A stretch of DNA of 14,960 bases from an uncultured Bacilli bacterium. GTDB taxonomy: Bacteria > Bacillota_I > Bacilli_A > RF39 > UBA660. This document shows positions 7,478 to 13,980 of this stretch, in pieces; the first letter of the stretch is position 1; every line of letters begins with the position of its first letter. Below the pieces are notes generated by a model that saw only the letters and a program-made list of their open reading frames with translations, was not told the origin of the DNA and did not search any database. Both the position numbers and the translations under genes were made by a program. The stretch spans positions 1-14,960 of the forward strand of contig CAKOKR010000028.1 of assembly GCA_934095965.1 (NCBI GenBank). Direction: 5' to 3'.

Positions 7478-9118
7478 ATGGATAAGAAAAAAACTTTTAT
7501 CATCATAGTAGTAGCATTATTAGTATTATCGATTGGAATAACTTTTGCATATTTTGTTGCAAAAACAGGACCTGGAGCATCAGCAAATGTAAACGTAACA
7601 ACAGGTACTGTAGATGATTTAAAATTTAATGTAAGCAAAGAAAACATATCACTAAACATAAATCAATTTAATTTTGCATCTGGATCTGGAAATATTACAG
7701 ATACAGTTACTGCTACAGCTAGTTTAAAAGCTAACAGTACTAAAAATACGGCTACATATAACTATTATGTCTACTTTCAAATTGAAAGTAATAATTATGT
7801 TTATACTACAACTGACAAAAAGCCAGAAATAGTACTTTCTATTACTGGACCAAATGGAGAAATAACTAGTGTTGATGGATTAAAATATGTTTCTGCAACA
7901 AATGCAGATGGCACAGTGGTTAAAGGTTTTGATATTACTACTTTAGGTAATAGTATTACAAGAATAGCGAATGCTTTTGAAATAAGTAGTACATCAAGTA
8001 CTAATTATACAAACCAAGATTGGGTATTTAAGGTTTCATTTATAAATTTAGATACAAACCAAGCAAATAATGAAGGAAAAACTTTAACTGGTAAAGTCTT
8101 AATTCAATCAAATAAATTAATTGATAGCGTTTCAGATGTTGCCAAAAGTGGAGATAATTTAGTAACTGCTATACAAAATTTAAGTACCAAAAGTAAGCCA
8201 TCATATACAGGATTATATCATCATGATGCAAGCTTAACAAATGGAGCAGAAGATAATTCATATAGATTTGCTGGGGCTAATCCAAATAATTATGTATGCT
8301 TTGGTTCAGATGAAGCTACATGTCCAACTGAAAACCTATACAGAATAATAGGTGTAATAGATGGAAAAGTAAAATTAATTCATGCATATGGGGCAACAAC
8401 AGAAATGCTTGGAACAGATGAAGGATATGCAAAAACATATCAAGAAGCAGTGAGTAGTAATTTAGAATTAGCACAATCATTTTATAAAGGTAAAGAAGAT
8501 TTTACAAAAATAGGAACATACAAATGGAATAAAACAAGAAATAATACATGGAGCGCAAGCACAACTAATACAAGCAATTTAAATACAAATTACTTAACAT
8601 ATTTAGATGGCAAAAATACAAAATGGAAAAATATGATAGCAGACACAACTTGGTATGTAGGTGGAATGACTAGAGCTAATGGATATAAGTCAAATGTAAA
8701 AACAGCATATAACTACGAAGTTGGAGCAAATAAAGATGCAACAACAACAGTAACATCAAAAATAGGGCTTATGTATCTAAGTGACTATTACTATGGAGCA
8801 ACTCCAGATTATTGGATGTTACCAGGATATGATACAAATGGACATCCAAATGAGGATCAAACTGCATGGATTGGAGAAGATTATAGTAAAGCTTATAATA
8901 ATAATTGGATGAGTACAGGCTTAGTCGAATGGACACTTTCGCGTGCTTCTGATGCTTCGAGCTTTGCATTCCGTGTGACTGTTGCTGGCTCTGTAAATGA
9001 CTTTGCTGTCGGCGACTCGGATGGGTTTGCGGTGTGTCCATCTTTCAGTCTTTCATCTTCGATAAAATTTACATCGGGTGAAGGCACAGCCGTAAATCCA
9101 ATCCGAATAAACTTGTGA
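7478..9118 (+). CDS. SipW-type surface protein with C-terminal DGR-like variable lectin domain
   Basis: This 546-aa secreted protein starts with a Lys-rich and hydrophobic segment ending TFAYF (about 5-27). That resembles SipW-dependent signal segments of TasA/camelysin proteins. A beta-rich N-terminal domain (about 30-215) is shared with the gene at 9575. From about 245 the protein changes to a domain with YRFAGANPNNYVCFGSD, NLYRIIGV, IGLMYLSDYYYG and EWTLSR, ending FTSGEGTAVNPIRI. I recognise this C-terminal type from repeated surface proteins of uncultured gut Bacilli, and it resembles C-type-lectin-like DGR target domains. Residues 489-525 have no K, E, Q, M or W and come from A-depleted codons. 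The start is set by promoter and ribosome binding site. The stop is TGA. Ligand and partner are unknown. The surface role is secure; DGR targeting is inferred from composition. Confidence 0.8.
   Translation: MDKKKTFIIIVVALLVLSIGITFAYFVAKTGPGASANVNVTTGTVDDLKFNVSKENISLNINQFNFASGSGNITDTVTATASLKANSTKNTATYNYYVYFQIESNNYVYTTTDKKPEIVLSITGPNGEITSVDGLKYVSATNADGTVVKGFDITTLGNSITRIANAFEISSTSSTNYTNQDWVFKVSFINLDTNQANNEGKTLTGKVLIQSNKLIDSVSDVAKSGDNLVTAIQNLSTKSKPSYTGLYHHDASLTNGAEDNSYRFAGANPNNYVCFGSDEATCPTENLYRIIGVIDGKVKLIHAYGATTEMLGTDEGYAKTYQEAVSSNLELAQSFYKGKEDFTKIGTYKWNKTRNNTWSASTTNTSNLNTNYLTYLDGKNTKWKNMIADTTWYVGGMTRANGYKSNVKTAYNYEVGANKDATTTVTSKIGLMYLSDYYYGATPDYWMLPGYDTNGHPNEDQTAWIGEDYSKAYNNNWMSTGLVEWTLSRASDASSFAFRVTVAGSVNDFAVGDSDGFAVCPSFSLSSSIKFTSGEGTAVNPIRINL
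8942..9052 (+). other. Candidate DGR variable region (VR)
   Basis: These 37 codons count A 12, C 25, G 32, T 42. Adenine is about 11%, against 24/60 in 8641-8700 and 23/66 in 9053-9118, while T remains 38%. Of the codons, 28 of 37 end in T or C. This is what adenine-specific randomisation of AAY codons in a template repeat would leave. The block lies at the C-terminal end of the gene, the usual VR position. The following A-rich stretch to the stop (9053-9118) would correspond to the unmutated 3' part, including the initiation-of-mutagenic-homing site. No template or reverse transcriptase is in the window. Confidence 0.68.
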
Positions 9119-9130
9119 TTAGGTGATTAT

Positions 9131-9160
9131 GCATGTCTAGGACGTAAGGACTGGGCATGC
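9131..9160. repeat. Hairpin 1 downstream of the variable region
   Basis: Arm GCATGTCT (9131-9138) pairs with GGGCATGC (9153-9160) through 8 pairs, two of them G-T, around a 14-nt loop. It begins 12 nt after the stop codon. It shares CATGTCT and GGCATG arm sequences with the hairpin at 9221-9247. Confidence 0.55.
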
Positions 9161-9166
9161 GGGGTG

Positions 9167-9218
9167 CAAAATTGTGCAGAGGTATGTAAGTAAATAACAC
9201 TTTGCAAGAACAATTTTG
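9167..9218. repeat. Perfect 9-bp inverted repeat
   Basis: CAAAATTGT (9167-9175) is the exact reverse complement of ACAATTTTG (9210-9218), with 34 nt between. It sits between the two CATGTCT hairpins, so the whole 9131-9247 interval can form a chain of three stem structures. Confidence 0.5.
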
Positions 9219-9220
9219 AA

Positions 9221-9247
9221 GCCATGTCTGCCAAATGCAGGCATGGC
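9221..9247. repeat. Strong hairpin downstream of the variable region
   Basis: GCCATGTCTGC (9221-9231) pairs with GCAGGCATGGC (9237-9247) through 11 pairs with one G-T, around loop CAAAT. No T-run follows on the plus strand, and on the minus strand the T-run precedes the stem, so it is not a standard terminator on either strand. A DGR-type downstream hairpin or cruciform is one explanation. A structured RNA is another. Confidence 0.65.
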
Positions 9248-9416
9248 GTATGCAAAAAAATGATTAATTTAACAATGTCTTTCCAAAAATATATGTATAA
9301 ATTAATAAATAATTTATCAATAAATGTGATAAATATATTAACATATATTTTATAAAAGTAAAGATAATTTCTAATATTGCTATTTGATGTAGAATATAGT
9401 AGTAATAATACCAAAT

Positions 9417-9450
9417 AAAGTATACAAAGTAATAAAATGTATACTTTTTT
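9417..9450 (+). terminator. Probable terminator of the VR-bearing surface gene
   Basis: A perfect 9-bp stem AAAGTATAC (9417-9425)/GTATACTTT (9439-9447) with a 13-nt loop merges into a T-run to 9450. The stem is A+T-rich, so its efficiency is uncertain. It lies about 300 nt after the stop, leaving a long 3' untranslated region that includes the GC-rich hairpins. Confidence 0.55.
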
Positions 9451-9518
9451 AATTAATTGAAAATAATTTATAACATAATTAAAAAAAATTTTTTGTGTGT
9501 GTGAATTGTTTTTTTTTA

Positions 9519-9547
9519 TTGACTATAATATCAAAAATAATTATAAT
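9519..9547 (+). promoter_or_regulatory. Promoter of the dockerin/B-repeat surface gene
   Basis: TTGACT (9519-9524), 17 nt, TATAAT (9542-9547). Transcription should start near 9554, which excludes the upstream GTG at 9497 and fixes the translation start at the ATG of 9575 with its AAGGAG site (9563-9568). Confidence 0.8.
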
Positions 9548-9574
9548 ATATTTATACAAGATAAGGAGATAAAC

Positions 9575-11083
9575 ATGAGTGATAAGAAAAAACATATGTT
9601 AACAATAGTATCAATACTAGTATTAACAATCGGAGTAACATTTGCATATTTAGCAGCAAGAATTAGTGATGGAACATTAGGTAAATTAAAAGTAACCGCA
9701 GATAATGTTGATGATTTAAAATTTAGTGTAGATAAAGATTTAGTATTAACATTAAATCAATATAATTTAACAAATGGCGGAGATAATTTAACGGATGAAA
9801 CAAATGCAGTTGTATCACTAAAAGCTAATTCAACAAACAATACAGTATCATATAATTATTATGTATATTTAAATATATCTAAGAATAATTTTATTTATAC
9901 AACTGAAGAACAAAAACCTGAAATAATTTTATCAGTAACTGGACCAAATGGAGAAATAACATCAATTGAAGGATTAACATACTTAGATGGAACAACAACT
10001 AATGGAGTAAAAGGTTTTGATATAACTACAGAAATAAGAACATTTGCAATAGTGGATAAAAAAGAAATAACTTCAGAATCAAGTACAAATTATACAAATC
10101 ATGAATATACAATCAAAGTAACATTTATAAACTTAGATACAAATCAAAAAGATAATCAAGGTAAAGAACTAAATGCAACAGTAACAATAACAAAAGATGA
10201 ATTAAAATATGCTTTAGGGGATTTAAATCAAGATGGTAGTGTAGATGCTGGAGATTATACTGTATTAAACAATTACTTGAGGGGAGAAACAAAACTTTCA
10301 AAATTACAAAAGGATGTAGCGGATGTTAATGAAGATGGAGTAATAGATGCAAATGATGCCTATATAATTTTCGGAGCAAATGCATTTTCATATACATTAC
10401 CATATCAAACACCTACAATGCATAAAATTACATATAATTTAGATGGAGGAACAGCCAAAGGAGTTTTAACAACTCAATATGCAGAAGGATTAAAAATGCC
10501 TATTACTCTTTATACAGATCTTAATTTAAAAGGTGACCAAGTATTTATCGGCTGGACAAAAAACGATACAGACACACCAGCACTTAATTACTCTATACCA
10601 ACAACATCAACAGAAGATATAACTTTAAAAGCTAATTGGTGGAAATTAGGTGATGTTAATAAGGATGGGACAATTGATTCAGGTGATAGTTTGAGAATAT
10701 TAAATTTAAATGGCAAAAAGTCAAATTACAATTTTGAGACAAAATTAGGTGATGTAAACCAAGATGGCTATGTAGATAATTTTGATTCTTCATTAGTAAT
10801 GAAATATTCAGTTGGAAATATTAAAACATTTCCGTATGACAATTCAAATGCTTATAAAATAACTTATGATTTAAACGGAGGAACTGAAGATATAAGAAAT
10901 CAAAGGTACTATTTAACTGATGCACAATTATATGAACCAACAAGAGAAGGTTACACATTTATTGGTTGGACGGGAAGTAATGGAAAAATTCCAGAAACAT
11001 ATGTGAAGTTTACCGAAAATGGCACAAAACCAATATATAAAAGTGACATTCACTTCAAAGCAAATTGGCAAAAAAATAGTTAA
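9575..11083 (+). CDS. SipW-type surface protein with dockerin-like and InlB B-repeats
   Basis: This 502-aa secreted protein has an N-terminal hydrophobic segment (about 8-30, ending TFAYL) and a TasA/camelysin-like domain to about 210. That domain is clearly paralogous to the one in the gene at 7478: both share SLKANST, SYNYYVY or close variants, and TGPNGEITS. The C-terminal half alternates two modules. Dockerin-like calcium-loop pairs lie at about 215-275 (DLNQDGSVDAGD, DVNEDGVIDAND) and 359-420 (DVNKDGTIDSGD, DVNQDGYVDNFD). InlB/Flg_new-type B-repeats lie at about 283-356 (ITYNLDGG...FIGWT...LKANW) and 427-500. Dockerins bind cohesins or act as calcium folds, and B-repeats are common in surface adhesins. 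No sortase motif is present. Upstream in-frame extension to 9497 is rejected because it precedes the promoter. The binding partner is unknown. Confidence 0.85.
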   Translation: MSDKKKHMLTIVSILVLTIGVTFAYLAARISDGTLGKLKVTADNVDDLKFSVDKDLVLTLNQYNLTNGGDNLTDETNAVVSLKANSTNNTVSYNYYVYLNISKNNFIYTTEEQKPEIILSVTGPNGEITSIEGLTYLDGTTTNGVKGFDITTEIRTFAIVDKKEITSESSTNYTNHEYTIKVTFINLDTNQKDNQGKELNATVTITKDELKYALGDLNQDGSVDAGDYTVLNNYLRGETKLSKLQKDVADVNEDGVIDANDAYIIFGANAFSYTLPYQTPTMHKITYNLDGGTAKGVLTTQYAEGLKMPITLYTDLNLKGDQVFIGWTKNDTDTPALNYSIPTTSTEDITLKANWWKLGDVNKDGTIDSGDSLRILNLNGKKSNYNFETKLGDVNQDGYVDNFDSSLVMKYSVGNIKTFPYDNSNAYKITYDLNGGTEDIRNQRYYLTDAQLYEPTREGYTFIGWTGSNGKIPETYVKFTENGTKPIYKSDIHFKANWQKNS

Positions 11084-11086
11084 TAT

Positions 11087-11114
11087 GAAGATAAATAAAA
11101 TTATCTTCTTTTTT
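11087..11114 (+). terminator. Terminator after the dockerin/B-repeat surface gene
   Basis: An 8-bp stem GAAGATAA/TTATCTTC with a 6-nt loop (ATAAAA) is followed by six T residues at 11109-11114. It sits 3 nt after the stop codon and isolates clpB from the surface locus. Confidence 0.85.
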
Positions 11115-11123
11115 AAATAAAAA

Positions 11124-11150
11124 TTAGCACTCACTATTGACAAGTGCTAA
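11124..11150 (+). promoter_or_regulatory. CIRCE operator (HrcA binding site)
   Basis: TTAGCACTC, 9 nt, AAGTGCTAA. The left arm matches the CIRCE consensus perfectly. The right arm has one change (consensus GAGTGCTAA). The operator covers the entire -35 hexamer of the clpB promoter, so HrcA binding would block polymerase, with relief on heat shock. Confidence 0.93.
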
Positions 11151-11165
11151 TATATGATATATAAT
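11137..11165 (+). promoter_or_regulatory. clpB promoter
   Basis: Full-consensus TTGACA (11137-11142), 17-nt spacer, TATAAT (11160-11165). It overlaps CIRCE, giving a strong promoter under repression. Confidence 0.9.
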
Positions 11166-11197
11166 ATAGTTGTTCAAGTTAAGAAAGGAATGATTTT

Positions 11198-13300
11198 ATG
11201 AACTTTGAAAATAATGATGAATTAAAAGATGTTTTAAATAAATATGGTAGAGATATAACTAAGAATGTTCTAGATAATAAAGTTGATCCTGTTATAGGTA
11301 GAGATGAAGAAATAAGAAATGTTGTTAGAATATTATCTCGTAAAAGTAAAAATAATCCTGTTTTAATCGGGGAACCAGGGGTAGGTAAAACTGCTATAGT
11401 AGAAGGACTTGCCCAAAGAATTATAAAAGGAGATATACCAAGCTCATTAAAAAATAAGACAATCTGGGAACTTGACTTAGGTGCCTTAGTAGCTGGTGCT
11501 AAATATCGTGGTGAATTTGAAGAAAGATTAAAAGCAGTTTTAAAGAAAATAAAAGAATCTGATGGTAACATCATAATGTTTATTGATGAAATTCACATGA
11601 TAGTAGGTTCTGGTGGAGATGGTGCAATGGATGTATCAAATATGTTAAAGCCAATGCTTGCACGTGGAGAAATTCATGTAATCGGAGCAACAACTCTAAA
11701 TGAATATCGTAAGTATATTGAAAAAGATGGAGCTCTAGAAAGAAGATTCCAAAAAGTATTAGTTAGTGAACCAAATGTAATGGATACAATAACAATACTA
11801 CGTGGATTAAAAGAAAGATTTGAAATATTCCATGGAGTAACAATTAAAGATAGTGCCTTAGTTTCTGCAGCAACTCTATCTGATAGATACATTACAGATA
11901 GATTCTTACCAGATAAAGCAATTGACTTAGTTGATGAAGCATGTGCAACAATAAAGATGCAACTTGAATCAATGCCTGTTGAACTAGATGAACTTACTAG
12001 AAAAATAATGAGTTTAGAAATAGAAAAACAAGCATTAAAGAAAGAAAAAGATGAAATAAGTAAGAAAAGAATTGATGAAATAGATGAAACTTTAGTAGAC
12101 TTAAAAGCAAAAGAACAAGATTTAAGAGCTAAGTGGGATAGTGAAAAACAAGCTAAAGCTGAAATAAATAAGAAAAAGGAAGAACTTGAACAAGCACGTT
12201 TTGAATTATCTCAAGCAGAAAATAATTATGATCTAGAAAAAAGTGCAATGCTTCGTCATGGTAAGATTCCTGCACTAGAACAAGAACTTAAAAAACTACA
12301 AGAAGAAAATAAAAATGGTATATTATCAGATGTTGTTAATGAAGAAAGTATAGCTAATATAATTTCTAGATGGACACATATACCAGTATCAAAATTAGTT
12401 AATAGTGAAAAAGATAAATTATTACACTTATATGATAGATTAAAGATGCGTGTTATTGGACAAGATAATGCCTTAAAACTTGTAAGTGAAGCAATTATCA
12501 GAGCAAGAAGTGGAATTAAAGACCCAAATAAACCAATTGGTTCATTTATATTCCTAGGTCCAACTGGTGTAGGTAAAACTGAAGTAGCTAGAAGTCTTGC
12601 ATATGAACTATTTGATGATGAAAGACATATGATAAGAATAGATTGTTCTGAATATATGGAATCATTTAATGTTTCTCGTCTAGTCGGAGCTCCTCCAGGA
12701 TATGTAGGTTATGATGAAGGCGGAGAATTAACTGAAGCAGTAAGAAGAAATCCATATAGCATTGTATTATTTGATGAAATAGAAAAAGCACATAAAGATG
12801 TATTTAATATATTACTTCAAATATTAGATGATGGAAGACTTACTGATAGCCAAGGTCGTGTAGTGGATTTTAAAAATACAATTATAATCATGACAAGTAA
12901 CTTAGGTAGTGAATACATATTAGATGATGAAAAAAATGCAAATGAACTTGTTATGAATGAGTTAAAGAACACATTTAGACCAGAACTAATAAACAGAATT
13001 GATGAAATAATTATCTTTAATTCATTAAAGAAAGATAATATCGGTGATATCGTTGATAAAGTAATTCGTGAATTAAATAATAGATTATCACAAAGTTACT
13101 TACATGTTGAAATCACAGATAGTGCAAAAAATAAAATTATTGATGAAGCATATGATCCAAGATATGGTGCACGTCCAATAAAAAGATATATTACTAAGAA
13201 TGTTGAAAACTTAATAGCTCATAAATTAATTGATGCAAATATGGAAGTTGGAACAACACTAGTAGTAGATTTAAAAGATAATGAATTTGTCATAAAATAA
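11198..13300 (+). CDS. clpB: ClpB disaggregase lacking the N-terminal Clp_N domain
   Basis: This ATP-dependent chaperone threads aggregated proteins through a hexamer together with DnaK. At 700 aa it is short by about 150 aa, because the protein starts directly before the first AAA+ module. AAA-1 Walker A is GEPGVGKTA (K64), with Walker B MFIDEIH at about 127-133. The ClpB-specific coiled M-domain spans about 250-375, which rules out ClpC, ClpA and ClpE. AAA-2 has Walker A GPTGVGKTE at about 454-462, GAPPGYVGYDEGG, LFDEIEKAH at about 523 and a C-terminal domain with YGARPIKR. The start is supported by AAAGGA 8 nt upstream and by a consensus promoter under CIRCE. Mollicutes ClpB proteins are, from memory, similarly N-truncated. 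No frameshift is visible and the gene appears intact. Confidence 0.96.
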   Translation: MNFENNDELKDVLNKYGRDITKNVLDNKVDPVIGRDEEIRNVVRILSRKSKNNPVLIGEPGVGKTAIVEGLAQRIIKGDIPSSLKNKTIWELDLGALVAGAKYRGEFEERLKAVLKKIKESDGNIIMFIDEIHMIVGSGGDGAMDVSNMLKPMLARGEIHVIGATTLNEYRKYIEKDGALERRFQKVLVSEPNVMDTITILRGLKERFEIFHGVTIKDSALVSAATLSDRYITDRFLPDKAIDLVDEACATIKMQLESMPVELDELTRKIMSLEIEKQALKKEKDEISKKRIDEIDETLVDLKAKEQDLRAKWDSEKQAKAEINKKKEELEQARFELSQAENNYDLEKSAMLRHGKIPALEQELKKLQEENKNGILSDVVNEESIANIISRWTHIPVSKLVNSEKDKLLHLYDRLKMRVIGQDNALKLVSEAIIRARSGIKDPNKPIGSFIFLGPTGVGKTEVARSLAYELFDDERHMIRIDCSEYMESFNVSRLVGAPPGYVGYDEGGELTEAVRRNPYSIVLFDEIEKAHKDVFNILLQILDDGRLTDSQGRVVDFKNTIIIMTSNLGSEYILDDEKNANELVMNELKNTFRPELINRIDEIIIFNSLKKDNIGDIVDKVIRELNNRLSQSYLHVEITDSAKNKIIDEAYDPRYGARPIKRYITKNVENLIAHKLIDANMEVGTTLVVDLKDNEFVIK

Positions 13301-13305
13301 TAATG

Positions 13306-13340
13306 GATGCATGAATTACTCATGCATCTATTTTGTTTTT
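13306..13340 (+). terminator. clpB terminator
   Basis: A perfect 9-bp stem GATGCATGA/TCATGCATC with a 5-nt loop (ATTAC) is followed by TATTTTGTTTTT. It starts 5 nt after the clpB stop. Confidence 0.85.
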
Positions 13341-13341
13341 G

Positions 13342-13350
13342 TGTTATCAT
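13342..13350 (+). promoter_or_regulatory. Possible extended -10 for the 13369 gene
   Basis: TGT-TATCAT resembles the extended -10 before the gene at 7478. No recognisable -35 lies 17 nt upstream, because that interval is in the clpB terminator stem. It would give a transcript starting near 13357, just ahead of GGGTGAT and the GTG start. Confidence 0.4.
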
Positions 13351-13368
13351 TATTGTGGGTGATTAACT

Positions 13369-13692
13369 GTGGAATTTGATGAATTAAATAAAACAATATC
13401 ATATCTAGAAGAATTTATGAAAAATTATAAGTTTGATAGTGATATCAAAGACTTTTATCACAAATTAATTTTATTAAAAAAGAAACTTCCAACGCTAAAA
13501 GAATTGGAAGAACTAGAAAAAGATGAGATTAATATTGAAATGAAATATGATGAACTATGTGAATTAAATTATTACTTTGATCCATCATGTGTAATAATAA
13601 GAAAAAAGATACATGATAATTATGTTAAGAAACTACGTGATGAAAATAGATTAAAAAGACTACAGAAAAAAATCAATGTAACACTAAAGTAA
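13369..13692 (+). CDS. Small charged helical protein of unknown function
   Basis: I do not recognise this 107-aa protein. It is rich in Lys, Glu and Leu, has no membrane segment or signal peptide, and looks almost entirely alpha-helical with probable coiled-coil character (for example LKKKLPTLKELEELEKDE and KKLRDENRLKRLQKK). It has two Cys (in LCELNYYFDPSC), separated by nine residues. The start is GTG, preceded by GGGTGAT about 6 nt upstream. Codon use looks like that of its neighbours. It is a single-gene unit between the clpB terminator and the hairpin-rich region before rpsP, so context gives no function. Confidence 0.7.
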   Translation: MEFDELNKTISYLEEFMKNYKFDSDIKDFYHKLILLKKKLPTLKELEELEKDEINIEMKYDELCELNYYFDPSCVIIRKKIHDNYVKKLRDENRLKRLQKKINVTLK

Positions 13693-13711
13693 TAACCATA
13701 CAAACTTTCTG

Positions 13712-13801
13712 AGGTTCCATTTTGGAACCTTAAGATTGAATGAATTTCCCAGAAGTATGGGAAAAATTAGTGACAACAAATGTACTAAGGTTCCAAAATG
13801 G
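13712..13801. repeat. Nested and competing inverted repeats
   Basis: AGGTTCCA (13712-13719) pairs locally with TGGAACCT (13723-13730) around loop TTT. The overlapping CCATTTTGGAACCTTA (13717-13732) is also the exact reverse complement of TAAGGTTCCAAAATGG (13786-13801). The two pairings exclude each other. The hairpin TTTCCCA/TGGGAAA (13745-13751/13758-13764) sits inside the long one. Confidence 0.75.
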
Positions 13802-13844
13802 GTATATTTAAAGATCAAATAAAACAAAGTACAAATGTACTAAG
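13776..13844 (+). repeat. 14-nt direct repeat, two copies
   Basis: ACAAATGTACTAAG occurs at 13776-13789 and again at 13831-13844, 55 nt apart. Each copy is followed by an imperfectly similar stretch (GTTCCAAAATG and TTCACAAAAGTG). This suggests partial duplication of a roughly 25-nt unit. Confidence 0.7.
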
Positions 13845-13886
13845 TTCACAAAAGTGCATGTTTTAAATATTTAAAAAGAATATAAT

Positions 13887-13913
13887 TTTGCGGTCACAAA
13901 TTGTGGCCGCAAA
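13887..13913. terminator. Stable hairpin, possible terminator of the 13369 gene
   Basis: TTTGCGGTCAC/GTGGCCGCAAA forms 11 pairs with one G-T and a 5-nt loop (AAATT). It is the most GC-rich structure in this interval. The T-tract after it is short (ATTTC), so termination is plausible but unproven. Confidence 0.45.
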
Positions 13914-13948
13914 TTTCAAAAACATAAATTATTTAATCCAACATAACA

Positions 13949-13980
13949 ATATGTGTCAACAAAAAAAGGTTGACACATAT
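13949..13980. promoter_or_regulatory. Perfect 12-bp inverted repeat overlapping the rpsP -35 box
   Basis: ATATGTGTCAAC and GTTGACACATAT flank an A-rich 8-nt spacer. The right arm contains the TTGACA hexamer of the rpsP promoter. The symmetry and placement suggest a repressor operator, or a terminator-like stem for upstream transcription. No U-run stronger than ATTTT follows. Confidence 0.6.

Larger units (their letters stand above)
9119..9574. other. Long intergenic region between the two surface genes
   Basis: This is 456 nt without a convincing gene. The first 130 nt are distinctly GC-richer than the rest and hold the hairpins listed separately. Positions 9281-9410 are very A+T-rich with nothing recognisable. 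A terminator-like hairpin lies at 9417-9450 and a consensus promoter at 9519-9547. Confidence 0.7.

Noticed and set aside
8769..9087. Minus-strand open frames opposite the variable region
   Set aside because: They are shadows of the plus-strand lectin domain. They appear because the A-depleted, GC-richer block has few stop codons on the opposite strand.
9221..9260. Hairpin at 9221-9247 as a rho-independent terminator
   Set aside because: On the plus strand it is followed by an A-run, and on the minus strand the T-run comes before the stem, so neither direction has stem plus U-tract.
9127..9414. Minus-strand 95-codon open frame in the intergenic region
   Set aside because: It runs through the hairpins and A+T-rich spacer, shows no recognisable domain, and its Ile/Leu/Tyr-rich translation is what A+T-rich noncoding DNA produces.
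9497..9574. Upstream in-frame GTG giving a 528-aa form of the second surface protein
   Set aside because: The GTG lies before a consensus promoter (TTGACT-17-TATAAT at 9519-9547), has no ribosome binding site, and would mask the signal segment. The ATG at 9575 has AAGGAG and starts directly at the Lys-rich signal region.
7478..9574. A complete diversity-generating retroelement in the window
   Set aside because: No reverse transcriptase or accessory (Avd) frame and no second copy resembling 8942-9118 is visible on either strand. Only a target gene with possible downstream hairpins is supported.
11198..13300. ClpC or ClpE identity for the Clp ATPase
   Set aside because: The M-domain is the long ClpB type (about 125 residues) and no zinc finger or Clp_N region is present, so ClpB fits best.
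13693..13948. CRISPR array
   Set aside because: There are only two copies of a 14-nt repeat, with other inverted repeats between them. No regular repeat-spacer structure or cas gene is present.
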